NCBI GenBank assembly: GCA_029959085.1 | Contig: JARWIR010000010.1 | Location: 32,542,731-32,606,730, forward strand | Direction of reading: 5' to 3' | Length of the DNA stretch: 64,000 nucleotides | DNA from: Nemophila menziesii | Taxonomy: Eukaryota; Streptophyta; Magnoliopsida; Boraginales; Hydrophyllaceae | Shown: positions 36,973 through 48,841 of the stretch, piece by piece | How positions within the stretch are numbered: the first letter of the stretch is position 1 | How the letters are laid out: each line of letters starts with the position of its first letter | Translations under genes and position numbers: made by a program | Notes under the pieces: generated by a model | What the model saw: the letters and a program-made list of their open reading frames with translations, nothing else | What the model was told of the DNA's origin: nothing | The model's database searches: none

Positions 36973-39959
36973 CAAGCTATGACCATTCACCATGTATGTC
37001 CTTTGCTTGGTTGGATGTTCAATTTCAATTGCGCCATGAGCTGTGACTTTCGTAATAATATAAGGTCCTCCCCAACAGGACTTAAGCTTACTCAGATAGT
37101 TCGAGAATCTAGAATTATATAAGAGCACTTCTGACCTCTCTCGAACTTCTTTGGACGAATTCGATTAGCATGACATCTTTTTGTTTTCTCCTTGTAGACG
37201 CAAATTATCATAGGCATGAAAACAAAATTCATCTAACTAATTTAACTGCATCATCCTTTGCTTACCTGCCAACTCTACGTTCAGATTTAGATCTTTAAGA
37301 GCCAAAAAGCGCGGATTCAATTTCAATTGGAAGATGAGAAGCCTTGTCGTAGACCATGCGATATGGAGATGCCCCAACTGGTGTTTTGAATGCTTTCATG
37401 TAAGCCCAGAGAGCATCATCTAATTTTAATGACCAGTCCTTCCTCGTTTTATTCACGGTCTTCTCCAGAATAGCCTTAATCTCTCGGTTAGAGACCTCAG
37501 CTTAACCGTTAGTTTTGGGATGATAACATGTTGAAGTGCGGTATATCACCTCTAACTTACGAAGGGCACCTCTCAACTAAAAATTAATAAAATGGGTACC
37601 TTTATCACTGATGAGAACATGTGGCGTAACATGTCTTGAAAATATATTTGATTTAAGGAACGAAATGACTTTCTTGGCATCATTCTTCTTTGTTGCCAAT
37701 GCTTCTACCCACTTGGACAAATAATCTGCTCCTAGCAAAATATAAAGATTGCCATGGGAAGAGATGAAAGGTCCCATGAATTCTATCCCCTATACATCTA
37801 AGATAAAATTGTTGAGTGGCATCTCATCTCTTTTCAATATAATACCAGTGAATTGACATATTTGACAAGTCTGGACGAGCTGATTACAATCTTTGTGTAG
37901 GGTAGGCCAATAGAACTCGGATTGAAGAATTTTAGTTTCGGTTCTATCGCCCTTAAAGTGGCCACCATATGGTGAACCGTGAGAGCTTGAGATGATTATT
38001 CTTGTTTCGCCCTCATGGACGCGTCTTCTGATAACTTCATCACTGCAAACTTTGAAGAGGTACGGTTCATCGCAAAATAATTGTCTGGCTCTATAGCTTA
38101 AACTTTTCTGTTGTTGTGGATTGAAATCCATCGGGAATACACCACTCACTATGATATTAGCTACATCAGCATACCAAGGCACAAATGCATCTTTAATAGT
38201 AATAAGTTGTTCACCTGAAAATACCTCTTTAACCAATTCTGGTTCCTTGTTGACATCAAATCCCCGAGCCTGGATAAATGAGCAGCTACTTGGTTCTCGC
38301 ATCCCTTTTGGTCTCGAATGTCTATGTCAAATTCTTGCAGCAACAATAACCATCTAATAAGACGCGAATTAGCATCCTTTTTCGCCATAAGATACTTTAT
38401 TGCTGAATGATCCGTGTATATGATAGTTTTCATTCCAAGCAGATAGGAACAAAATTTATCGATATCATATACTATGGGTAATAGTTCTTTCGTTGTCACT
38501 GTATAGTTTAATTGGCAGCGTTAACGGTCTTACTTGCATAATATATTGTGTGAAAGATCTTCTCTTTTATTTTCCTTAAAACAACACCCATTGTGTGATC
38601 ACTTGCATCGCACATAAGTTCAAACATAGTGTTCCAATCTGAAGGTATGACAATCGGTGTGGAGACGAGTTTCTCTTTAATCGTAAAAAATGCTTCAAGA
38701 TATTCGTCATTAAAATTGAAGGGAGTATCCTTCTCGAGTAAATCACAAAGCAGTTTGGCGATCTTGGAGAAATCTTTAATAAATCCTCGATAAAATCCAG
38801 CGTGACCTAAGAAACTTCTAACACATTTAACCTAAGTAGGAGGATGTAAGGTCTTTATAACTTCAACTTTAGCATGATCAATTTCCATTCCTACACTCGA
38901 AACCTTATGTCCCAACCCAATTCCTTCTCGAACCATGAAGTGTCAGTTTTCCCAATTAAGAACAAGATATGTGTCTTTACATCGCAGAAGTACCTTTTCA
39001 AGCTTGTTGAGGCACTTATAAAAACTATCTCCAAATACCGAAAAATCATCCATAAAAACTTCTAATTACTTATAAATCATGTCCCAAAATAGCCATCATA
39101 CACCTCTGGAACATGGCAGGTACATTGCATAGACCAAATGCCATTCTTCTATAGGCAAAGGTGCCAAACGGACAAGTGAATTTTTTTTGTGTTGATTGGC
39201 TGGATCTACGCAAATCTGATTACAGCCTGAATATCCGTCAAGGAAACAGTAACATTCTTTCCCTGCAAGTTTGTCTAAAATTTTATCAATGAGCAGTAAA
39301 GGGAAGTGATCTTTCTTCGTGGCTTTATTGATCTTGCGGTAATCCATGAACACTCTCCACCCCACAACTGTTCTTGATGGAATGGACTCGTTTTGATCAT
39401 TAAGGATGGTAGTTATGCCTCCTTTCTTTGGGACACATTGCACTGGACTAACCCACTCACTACTTGCAATCGCAAAGATAATACCCGCATCTATTAACTA
39501 GATCACCTCTTTCCTTACCACCTCCTTCATTGATGGCATAAGTCTTCTTTGCCCCTCTATTGATCGACATCCTACATTCTCAGGAATAATTTTGTATTTG
39601 GAAATGGTAAGAATAATTCCCTTTATATAGGCTATAGTCCACCCAATTTCTTCTTTGTTCGCGTAAAGCACACAGAGTAACTTGTCTTCTTCAGGACCTG
39701 AAAGGTTAGCAAAAATAATAACAGGATAAGTTTTGTTTATACCTAAATAAGCATAACGCAGATGGGATGGAAGGGGTTTTTCTTCGAGAACAGGAGGACA
39801 GATAATAGATGGTTTCTTCATAAGTTCAATCTCTCCTAATTCTCGCAGTTGTTCACGAATTGCTTTAGGTCTACCATCTACTGAATCAAGCGCAGCAACT
39901 TCTTCAGCTATATCATCATATATCTATGGTGATTCAAGTGCTAAGGCTGCTGTTAGAGT
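36973..39959 (-). pseudogene. pol: P2 pol: RT, RNase H, integrase (broken)
   Basis: Same order as P1 on the minus strand: RT from about 39820 (MKEVVRKEVI), CVPKKGGITTILNDQNES and VFMDYRKINKATKKDHF, then decayed FMDD region near 39040-39070. RNase [19 protein letters not shown] and [11 protein letters not shown]. Integrase: HHCC finger with SSHGSPYGGHF and CQICQ, first Asp lost in a gap near 37790, second in LISDKGTHF (near 37585-37610), and GPY/F end CWGGPYIIT and VNGHSLKF. The frame ends at the deletion joint with P1's LTR, so everything downstream is missing. Confidence 0.8.
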
Positions 39960-42138
39960 GTCATCAAAGTTCATTTCAATGAAAACTTCTTGCGTAATTT
40001 TTCTTATGACATCTATTTTATGTCAATCATATTTCGTATCTGGATTGTAGCCTTAAACACATTGAATCGTACTTGTTTGTCTTGGACCCTCATGATCAAT
40101 TCACCATTCTCAACATCTATTAGTGTACGCCACGTGGCTAAGAATGGTCTAACCAAGATGATGGGGACATTCTTATCCGCGTCGTAGTCACGAATAATAT
40201 ATCACAAGGAAATAAAAAACTACCAGCTTTAACTAAAACATCTTCAATTTTACCTACTGGTTGGGAGAGGGAGTGATCTGCCATTTGTAAGACTACTGAA
40301 GTATGTACTACCTCTCCTATGTTGAGTTTCTCGAACATGGATTTTGGCATGACATTGATACTCGCGCCTAAATCACATAATGCTTTCCCAGTCAATCCTT
40401 TACCAATAGCAATGGGAATTGTAAAACTTTTTGGATCTTGTAGCTCTGGTGGCAACTTGTTTTGACATATAGCACTAGAATTCTCAGGTAATCTATTCAT
40501 CTCCCCAGTTTCTAAACTTTGTTTGTTAGAAAGAATGTCCTTCATGAATTTTAGATATTTTGACATTTTCTTGAGAGCTTCTACAAACAATATGTTGATA
40601 TCTAACTCGCTCACCATGTCAAGGAACTTCTTGAATTCTTTTTCATTGTTCTTGTTTTTTAGTGATGGGAATGGTGGAGGAGGACGTGTATTGTTTACCA
40701 CTGAGCTTTTCTTCTTTATTGGTGTCTTTTCTAGGACATTTTTTGGTTCAATTACCTTCTTGGTTTTAACTTCAACCACCTTTTCAGGAATAGGGTTTGG
40801 CTCTTTTGGTTGTTCTGTTTCTTCAACTCTAGGCAGAGGTATTTTTTCCACTTCTTAATTCAACCACATGACAATCAGTATCTTGAGGAGTTATAGTGTC
40901 ACTCGGAAGTTGACCTTTTGGCATGCTTTGTATTGCACTCTCTATCTGTGATATATTATTCTCGAGATTTTCAACAACCCTCGCTTGTCCTTCAAATCTT
41001 TACTGACTTATCTTCATCTTCTCTTCAAACATTCCCATAAGTTCATCTAGACTTGGATCCAAACTTGAAAGTTGTTCATGTGTAGCTTGTTGCGCTGAAT
41101 ACGAATGTGGTTCATGATAATACTCTTTCTGCACTTGTAGATAGACTGGTTGTGGTTGATAATAATGTTGAGATCGAGTTGGATAATAGTTACCTTGTTT
41201 TTTGACCCAAATCTGATTCTTTGGGGCATAATATCTGGCGTGACTTCCTTGAGGATGATAGTAACCATTCGAGTAATAGTTTATTTGATGAGACATGAAA
41301 GAAATCGAAGCTGGATTACTAATACAATTCTCACACGAATGAATTCTTGCGCCACAACCAGGACATGAAGGTAAAGTGTGTACTAGATTTCTGAGCTACT
41401 GAGTTTCTCTCTAAACGTGCTTGCTCTTGTAATTCCTTAAGTTGTTGGTTTAATTATTCGATCCTTAGGGCTTCTAAGGTATCTTCTTCGTTTTCTAGTT
41501 CCAGTTGCCAACTTCTTTCGGTATCAATAACTCTCTCCATGATAGTATGAGCGTCTTTAGGATCTAATAATACAAAACTTTTACCTCCCAATATATCTGC
41601 CTTTGCCTTGGACTCGCTGTTGAGTCCTCCATAGAACATGGTTAATTGATATTCAAGCGAGGAGACGTGGAATTGACACCTCGCTTTATTCTCATTGAAA
41701 CGTAACCATGCTTCATCAACACGTTCCCCTTCTTCCTACATAAATTGTTCTAACTCCCCATCTCTTTTAAGAGTCTACTAATCAAATAAAATAGATCTCG
41801 AATTTTGGCTTGGATTTTATCCCAATCTGGAATTGAATTAGGGTGTTGGTAGTCATACCAAACGCTTGCACTTCTAGTTAAAAATAATTGGAACATAACA
41901 TAGTACTTATGTTCCTGTGTAACACCTCTGATGATGTAGGCATCACAAATCTGCTTAAATTTCTTAATATGTCGAACCGGATCCTGTTTTGCACCACCAC
42001 TAAATAAGCATAACTCGAGAATTGTTTAATCATGCCTGGGCCAGGCCTGAATTTAGCGGCTTGGAATTCTGGAATGCGGATTCCTCTAGGTTGCACTCTG
42101 AATGAGACGGGAAGATCGAGTTTCCTCAGATTTTCCAT
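39960..42138 (-). pseudogene. gag: P2 gag and protease (broken)
   Basis: Likely start at the ATG at 42138 (MENLRKLDLPVSF). Gag contains MFYGGLNSESKAKADILGG and ERSWQLELENEED. The zinc knuckle is intact here as CPGCGARIHSCENC (CX2CX4HX4C, about 41332-41375). The long frame 40851-40138 carries the acidic/proline linker and protease: ALCDLGASINVMP (active site about 40345-40390), MADHSLSQPVGKIEDVLVKA. It ends with a [12 protein letters not shown] stretch after a frameshift. Gag has frameshifts near 41390-41450 and 41640-41880. Confidence 0.8.
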
Positions 42139-42222
42139 TTGAATAACCTGTAATAACAAAACTAAAAACAAAAGCGTAAAACAGAACTAACTGAAATAAA
42201 AGCACTAAACCAATGCACAAGG

Positions 42223-42239
42223 ACCTGGCAGTGGCGCCA
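42223..42239 (-). promoter_or_regulatory. P2 primer binding site (tRNA-Asp type)
   Basis: Element-strand TGGCGCCACTGCCAGGT, six bases from the LTR. Confidence 0.7.
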
Positions 42240-42245
42240 AAAACT

Positions 42246-43244
42246 TTGTGTTGGTTAGGGCATGATAAAATAAGGATAAAATAAGGGTAAAATAAAATGC
42301 AAATAATCACCCTAACCTAAACACGGTACTCACTGCAAGTATCAAAGGTTGTACGCAAGTTTTAATGATGTGTAAGATTTGTTCCTCGGTAATACACATC
42401 AATAGGGAGCACAATGGGGTTGCAGATATTCTCGCTAAATGTGCCAGAATGAACGCTAATATATCATCATGTCCATATAACTCTCTTGTGGAGTTCTTTA
42501 ATAGTATTAGCAGTATATATTATCGATGTAAAAAGTAACTATTATGTAATTTTATCGACAAAAAAAAGGTTAGTTCCTCAAAGACTATGAAAGTTAGGAA
42601 GAACTTATGCAATATAAAGTGCAAATAAGAAGCTAGGCAAATAATACACAAGAAATAAAAGATTGGAAATATTTGTTTGGTTTTAAGACTCTAAGCAATT
42701 AAATAATAAAGTAAAGATAGAAAAATAAATAAAGAGAAGAAGATAATATGAGAGTTTAGCTCTAGATCTAGCAAGTAATCCCCACTATCGGATTTTGTTT
42801 TGGTCATATCTCAGTCATTAGTTATTGGATCTTTACGTTCTTGGAAACGACCGCGTTGAAAATATCTAGTTACTCATAGAAATATCTCCATAATTACAGA
42901 CCAATTTTCTACAGTTTATTAAATAGTAACGTATGTGTAGTTTTGGCAGCTTCTTTAAATTCCAAATATATCCAAACTCTTCCTTTTTTACTTTGACTAA
43001 GGGTTTTCCTTTACTTTTCCTTTTCAATTCAGTTTCCATAGGTGTAATAACTTCCATATATCTAAGTGCTACACAAATAACATACAAATTACGCGCAAGA
43101 GCTCATAAAATAATAAAACATTTAAAACTAGACAAGAAAATATAAAGTATAAATAAATGGGGAAAAATACCAAAATTAATAAGTAAATAACCCTAAAATG
43201 ATGTATTAAGTATAGATTAATTTATCATAATTAGGGAGACATCA
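42246..43244 (-). repeat. P2 5' LTR (internally deleted, with small LINE insertion)
   Basis: About 1 kb instead of 1.5 kb. Compared with the fragment at 24926, a segment is missing at about 42788 (CCCCACTA joins TCGGATTTTG), and a 5'-truncated LINE of about 180 bp lies at 42388-42569. Ends with plus-strand GGGAGACATCA at 43244. Confidence 0.75.
42388..42569 (+). mobile_element. Tiny 5'-truncated LINE insertion in P2's LTR
   Basis: Encodes only the last 47 or so residues of a LINE RNase H: HINREHNGVADILAKCARM, the usual HxxREHNxVAD motif, to a stop after YYRCKK, followed by about 45 bases and an A8 tail. It is flanked by TTTGTTCCTC (42378-42387) and TTAGTTCCTC (42570-42579), a 10-bp target duplication with one mismatch. 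It is more similar to other plant L1 ends than to the large LINE here (KGNGVADRVTKQ), so a different source element is likely. Confidence 0.75.
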
Positions 43245-43249
43245 GTTAG
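43245..43249 (+). repeat. Target site duplication of P2 (right copy)
   Basis: GTTAG, matching 24921-24925. Confidence 0.75.
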
Positions 43250-45175
43250 TTATAAGAATCTTGAATAAGATAGAGAATTGGTAACAAGTATTTAATCTGA
43301 AAGTGGGAATGAGAATCTCAGTAAATCGATATTACAAAGTCATCTCATTACTTAATGTATTGTTTTCTAATCCCAATAAACCTCTCTAATACTATTAATA
43401 GTTTTATATCTTGATTTTGATGGAGTAATAATAAAAATAAAATAAGATTCGCTTTGAAAGTTGGGATTCTTTATGCTCATCCAAATTGTTGGGTGGTTTA
43501 GGCTTTAGAGATATAAACTCGATTTACATGGCTTTATTGGGTAAAATGACTTGGTATGTTATTAATAATCCTGAATTATTACATAGAAAGATATTAAAAG
43601 GCAAATATTATCCTAGTAATGATTTTTTGGAAGCTAAAATTGGCCATTCTTTCTATTTTGGTTGGATAGGTATTCTAGAGGGTCGAAAGGTTTTCTAAAA
43701 AGATATAAAATAGAAAATGAGAAAAGTTTTATGAATAAATGTTCAAAATGATAAGTGGATTAATAATATAAATGATATCATTAAACCAAAAGATAATACT
43801 ATAATGTTAGTGAAAGAATTCTTTCGAACTGATAATAAATATTGAAATATGAGCTATCTAAATTCAGAATATAGTCAAGAGGTAGCTAAGATTATTTCTT
43901 GTATGCTCATCCCTACTTATGAATGTAATGCTTTTTTTTGGATCTCTACTAAAGATGACAATTATTCTATTAAATTTGCTTATCTTTTACTAAAAATAAA
44001 TAGAGACGAGAATAATAAAGTTGTGTCTAACCTTCTTTCCCCTCATTCACATCTCAATGATCCAGATATTTGAAAAATAATATGGAGTATGAATTGCTCT
44101 CCTAAGATTAATAATTTCATGAGAAAATGTATTAAAAACAAAATACCCAAAGGTGAATCTATACAATAGGAAGTGTATTAATTCTAATGTTTGTAAAATT
44201 AGTAATTACTATGATAAAACTACCGAGCACCTTTTGTTTGCTTTCCCTTGGGCTAGGGCTGTGTGGTTATCTTCCTTTCTTAGTCTTAGAACCTTGAATA
44301 GTATCACCTCAAGGACTGGTGACTGGTTTTCACAAAGTGTTGCCTCTTTGACAGCTACTCATGGTCAAGATATACAATTTGCTCCACTTTTGAGTAATAT
44401 TGGTTGGCAAATTTGGAAAGGTAGAAATAACTTCGTATTCAATGGGGTTAAACTTGAACCTATTTTCCTATGTAATTTAGCTTACTCTAACTGAAAGGAA
44501 TATAAAGATAGGAATCAATATCCTAATGATGGTAAAATTATAAATAAGGTGGAGGATACAGTCCCGAATACCTCGACTTTAATTAAAGGAAATGATGAAA
44601 AACTTAGTGTTGAAAATACTGGAAAAGTTAGTAAATGGAGTCCTCCCCCTACTAATATTTTTAAAATTAATACTGATGCTAGCTTTATTTTATCTTGTTG
44701 TGATATTTCTTATATAGTCAGGGATTATTTTGGAAAATTTATTGAGGTTGATGCAAAGTATATATATGCAAGAATTTATGCCGAAGTAGAGGTCAAGGTG
44801 TTCTATGGGGCTGCGAGATAGCAAAAGGGTTTCCTACCAATTCAACTATTATCTAAAGCCATTGTGAAGTGATAGTTAATCCCTTAGCTACTAGGACCCC
44901 TTATAATTTGAATGTTGTAATATTTGTAAGTCGATTTATGGTATTGCGGGGACTTGTAATCCGTTATTGTCCTTTGCTAGCCAAAAAGGTAATGGGGTAG
45001 CTGATCGAGTCACCAAACAAAAGCTTGTTGGCAAACTGTATGGTGACCGGAGGACTTCTCCTGCTTCCCAATTAGCTAAAATTATCTTACTTGATAAGAA
45101 CTTATGCGATATCAGGTAACTTTAATAATATTTCACTTTATTTTGTTATTTAATATATCTAAGCAGTTGAAAAAA
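43250..45175 (+). pseudogene. LINE piece 3: RT thumb, linker and RNase H
   Basis: Resumes at the residue where piece 2 stopped: LSKSILQSHLIT (thumb), IRFESWDSLCSS then LLGGLGFRDINSIYMALLGK (about 43470-43545), YYPSNDFLEAKIG, a decayed zinc-finger-like linker (zf-RVT type, 44080-44250), WQIWKGRNNFVFNG (about 44405), and the RNase H start FKINTDASFI (about 44660). The RNase H C-terminus reads KGNGVADRVTKQKL (about 44980-45025). An A-rich tail ends at 45176. Stops at several points. Confidence 0.78.
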
Positions 45176-45520
45176 ATCGACTAAGTGAACGACCAATGGA
45201 ATTCCTGATCTGAAACAAATCGATAGATGGTAAATAACTTATCTCATCTCCTATATCATCGACTAGGGAATAGATCAATGGAATTCATGCAGTAATAAGT
45301 CGATAGATGGTGAAAAAAAATTCTCGACTCCCTAAGGTCAATAATTAGGGGACCGACCAATGGAATTCCGAATCTTAAAAAGTTGATAAATGGTAAAATA
45401 CGTTTCTCAGACCCTGAGGTCATCATATAGAGGATCGACCAATGTATTTCCCAACCAAAAAAATTGATAGATTATAATATTTTCATAAGACCAATTTTTA
45501 ATACCTCATAATTAAAAGAC
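45176..45520 (+). repeat. 82-bp tandem repeat array (right part)
   Basis: GACCAATGGAATTCC-type starts recur at 45191, 45273, 45355, 45437 and about 45518, i.e. every 82 bp (81 at the last). Each unit also has TCGATAGATGGTAAA and CTCGACTCCCTAAGGTCA-type parts. The first ten bases (45176-45185, ATCGACTAAG) are the LINE's right target duplication. It is the continuation of 14890-14938. Confidence 0.8.
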
Positions 45521-45734
45521 CAGCAATTGTGGCACAAAAAAGCTAGCTCTTCTAGAAAAAAGACCAGCTTCTCTAGAATATTGACTCCCATTCTCTAATC
45601 AAACTAAAGGGGTCAACTAAGTAAGTCTCATAACAGAATTGTGTGTCAATATGACGGCTGGTACATTCTTTGTGAATAAAACTAACCTTGTTGTGTACCC
45701 AAAAAATTACATGCTCTTATGCAGATATTATTTT

Positions 45735-45853
45735 TAAGTCAGATGTACCATCGACAATAGAGAAATTTTGTAATTCTAACATAGCATTGTCAATTAAGAT
45801 TTCGTATGCCTGACATAATATCGACCATCCAAATTTTTGTAAGTTTGACATAT
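45735..45853 (+). repeat. 35-bp tandem repeat array (left part)
   Basis: Degenerate units of consensus TGACATAGCATCGACAAT then CAAAAATTTTGTAAGTC, with TGACATA-type starts about 35 bp apart (about 45740, 45777, 45811, 45846). Confidence 0.7.
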
Positions 45854-47388
45854 TGGTGTCGCCTAGGGTGTGATAAAATAAGATAAATAATAAGTCAGAA
45901 AACAACGCCCTCTCACCCTAGACAGGCACAGAACTGCAAGTATTACAGGACGTATGCAAGTTTTAATGATAAGTTGAGTTCGTTCTCAGGGACTTAGTGT
46001 GTTATACGAATGGGTAGAAATAACGAGGGAGAAGTAAATAATTAAAAGACAGAAAAATAAAAGAGGATAAATTTCGAATCATCTAAATTGAACTAAGAAA
46101 ATAAAGACAGATAATTAAATACGAAGAAATATGAGATGAGAAGTATAGCTTAGATTTTGCTAGTATGCACTAATCCTTCTAATTCTTTCTATTAAATCTA
46201 GTTAATAAGGGAGATAATTAGCTCTTAGATACTTCGTCAGGAATCTAAATTTCCATACCTTAGACCTTGAGAGCGACTAAGGGGGCTACGGACACACCAC
46301 GAGGCTAGTTCAAATAGGGTTATCCTGCGCCACTAGGGCCCTAAGCAATCAATTTCCATACCTGGTGATAGTGATTAAATCATACCCTAATGACTATCTA
46401 GTTAGAATTAGAGTTGTCAGGACCAATATCGACACTAGACGTTATGTGGTGTTTCAATAATTAGACACCCAGCTAAGGTGATCGTCTAATTACTATAAAG
46501 AAAGCCTAAAGTGACCAGTTCTAGGACAGGCAATAAATCAAAACACATAAACAAATATAAAGGTAAGAAGCTAATATCAAATTAAAACATGTAATTCCCA
46601 AAGAAACTTAGATAGAAAGAAAATAGAATTCATAGATTATACATGATGCAAAACCCAAACTATGGGAAGTTTAGTTCATACCTGAAGGAAATAAACTAAA
46701 AGAAATAATAAAAGACATCATCTTGCTCTCTACAATAACTTAGAAGAATAAAACCTTAAGATCTAATTACTATGAGGCAAGGATGATTTACAAGTGATAT
46801 AAGGGTGTATTTATAGGTGTTTAGAAGACCTAATTCGTTTTCTTGAAGGAGAAGGTAAGTAATGGACTCCAAGCCTAACTCAAATTCGTAACCCTGAAAC
46901 ATGAAACCAGGCCCATTTTTGTTTTAGTCCTAGCAGCTTCAATACTCATCCATTTGACGCGTATGAGTAGTCAAAATTCATCTTCTCGGAAAGATATTTA
47001 ACTTTTCTCTTGACCGTTTCTCCAAATTCCACACCGATCTTGAGATATAAGCTGATTTGTGGTCGTAGGTGCAGAAATTCGGGATTAAGGCAGCTTTTCT
47101 TTTTCCATGTTTTTAGCTTTTGTTTCCTTATCTCCAATTTCCATGCTTATCTCTTTCCATATCTTGTAGTCTTTGACTTGGACTCTAATTAATCTCCATA
47201 ATTGTATTTAAATCTTCACACTAAACAAATAATTAAACCCAATATGCTCTAAGAATATTATTTTACTAACTTAAGACTCAAAATAGGAAAGTGCGCTTTT
47301 TCTCAAGAAAAACGATTAGAAAGACTTCTAAATCACTAAAAATGATGTCTCATCTTAACATAAATCTATAAAAAATGAGGAGACATCA
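45854..47388 (-). mobile_element. Solo LTR S2
   Basis: 1535 bp, plus-strand TGGTGTCGCCTAGGGTGTGA to GAGGAGACATCA, flanked by perfect CATAT duplications at 45849-45853 and 47389-47393. Same family as S1 in the opposite orientation. It sits inside the 35-bp array. Removing it and one CATAT restores the 35-bp spacing exactly. Confidence 0.88.
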
Positions 47389-47593
47389 CATATCATCGAC
47401 AATCAAAAAATTTGTAAGCCTGACATAGCATTAGAAATAAAATATTGGAAAAGATCGATGGTATCGCCAATCGCAATTTTTGTACGTCCGACTTAACATC
47501 CACAATCATAAAAATTTGTAATTCCGACATAGTATCGACAATAAAATATTTTGTAAGTCTGGTGTAGCATTGGCCATCAAATTTTTTGTAAGT
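47389..47593 (+). repeat. 35-bp tandem repeat array (right part)
   Basis: Continues the array: further units start near 47421, 47487, 47526 and 47560. The second is expanded and irregular. Confidence 0.65.
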
Positions 47594-47889
47594 CCAAAGA
47601 AAACATATCTTTACAGACACAGAGCCCGTTTCTATAACCATCATATCGAGGTTTCAATATTTTCAACTTTTTCCGGTTCTCCTCGCACTTTGATCTTCCT
47701 CAGCTACTTCATGTTTTGTTCATCAAATATTGGTGATACGAATGACCCCCAACTCAATTATCAAACACCTACTTATAAATTCTTGCACATACTAAAGCAC
47801 GAGGATAATATACAATTCAAAATTCCAAATAATATAACTAAAATTCTCAATTCCAAAATTGGACAGAAATAGGAAAATAGGAGTATTAC
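47594..47889. other. Unassigned stretch between the tandem array and D
   Basis: No domain recognised. ATGACCCCCAACTCAATT near 47743 resembles a reversed polypurine tract of these elements, so part may be element 3' region. Confidence 0.4.
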
Positions 47890-48149
47890 TATTGTATCAC
47901 TGTTAATTGACTTTGAATTGCTAGGATGCTTCAGATGGTGGCTTTGCAAGCTCCAATCTTCATGGTGATTAAGTATTTGGGTAATGGATATCTTTCAGTG
48001 TTGTGGAAAATTTGATGGTGTTTTGTTGTGTTGGTGAAGGTATAATGGAGTTTGGGTCTGGTATTGCTTTGGTGAAGAAGGAGAAGGCTAGGATTAGGTA
48101 TTGTAAAATTAAAATCCAAAAGGAAACAATTTGTAGCACTTGAACTGAC

Positions 48150-48600
48150 CTAGTGCGGTGCGTTGCAGGGATGTTGCGGTGTGCCGTAGATGACACCTGA
48201 CTTCTTCAACCTGTGTCACGGTCTTGCGTAGACGACGAAACGATCATGGGCACATGAAGTGTATGGTGCACCATGTGAAGCATCTTGCTCGTGGCTTTGT
48301 ACCTGAATTCCTTTGGCGGTTTTGTGATGCGGTGTACCGCACATGTGGTGTGATGTACCGCGCATATTCTCTGTTCCATATCGTGCGCATGTGACGACAC
48401 AGTTTTTCCATTTTATCTCCAAACCTAGTTTTATCTACTCCATTGGATAAATCTTGAAAAAATACGCGGTTTAGGCTCGAGAAAAAGTTAATTCCGACAC
48501 CGAACACAAAGTTATGACCTCTCGAAGTATTTTAAAATCTGTCATCAGTGTAGACCTGCAGTATACCGCAGATACCTGCGAAACACCGCAAGAAGCTCTG
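48150..48600 (-). repeat. GC-rich cluster of short palindromes (D)
   Basis: Includes TGCGGTGTACCGCA (48328-48341), GATGTACCGCGC near 48352, CTGCAGTATACCGCAG near 48556 and degenerate GCGGTGTGCCGTAG near 48176. Same position relative to the post-stop box as in the other elements. Confidence 0.65.
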
Positions 48601-48783
48601 TTTTTTTGACATGTGGGCACAAATTTTTACACTTCTTTCATCCCAAACTCAATCCTTGACTTACCTGTACATCAAAAACACTCTATACCCTTCTCATTAA
48701 CTATAATACACACTAAAAATAAAATTTAAACTTACTAATTCATACTAAGAGCATAAAATTAAACTAAGAAAGCATTTTTTTAA

Positions 48784-48841
48784 AGCATCGGTTGTCTCCC
48801 AAGAAGCACTTTTGTTTATTACGTCTTTAAGTTCGACACAT
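48784..48841 (-). other. Conserved post-stop box with hairpin (D)
   Basis: Element-strand GGTAATGTGTCGAAC, AAAGACGTAATAAAC, AAAAGTGCTTC and a TTGGG-AGACA-ACCGA hairpin. The stem has one mismatch here. Confidence 0.6.

Larger units (their letters stand above)
24926..43244 (-). mobile_element. P2: Athila-like gag-pol element, split by P1 and partly deleted
   Basis: Outer ends are element-strand TGATGTCTCC (43244 side) and CACCA (24926 side), with a perfect GTTAG duplication in the LINE. Present parts are a 3' LTR fragment (24926-25548), then after P1 the pol, protease and gag (36973-42138), primer site and 5' LTR (42246-43244). The element's 3' non-coding region, polypurine tract and most of its 3' LTR are missing, which fits a deletion after P1 inserted. 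Confidence 0.8.
14939..45175 (+). mobile_element. 5'-truncated LINE (plant L1 type) split by nested LTR elements
   Basis: Three pieces, 14939-15658, 23747-24925 and 43250-45175, read in order as endonuclease C-terminus, reverse transcriptase, thumb/linker and RNase H of one LINE. The sequence inside the two gaps belongs to LTR elements with their own 5-bp target duplications. The LINE has lost the first part of its endonuclease and all of ORF1, as expected for 5' truncation, ends in a short A run (45170-45176) and is flanked by a perfect 10-bp duplication. Without the insertions it would be about 3.8 kb. Confidence 0.8.
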
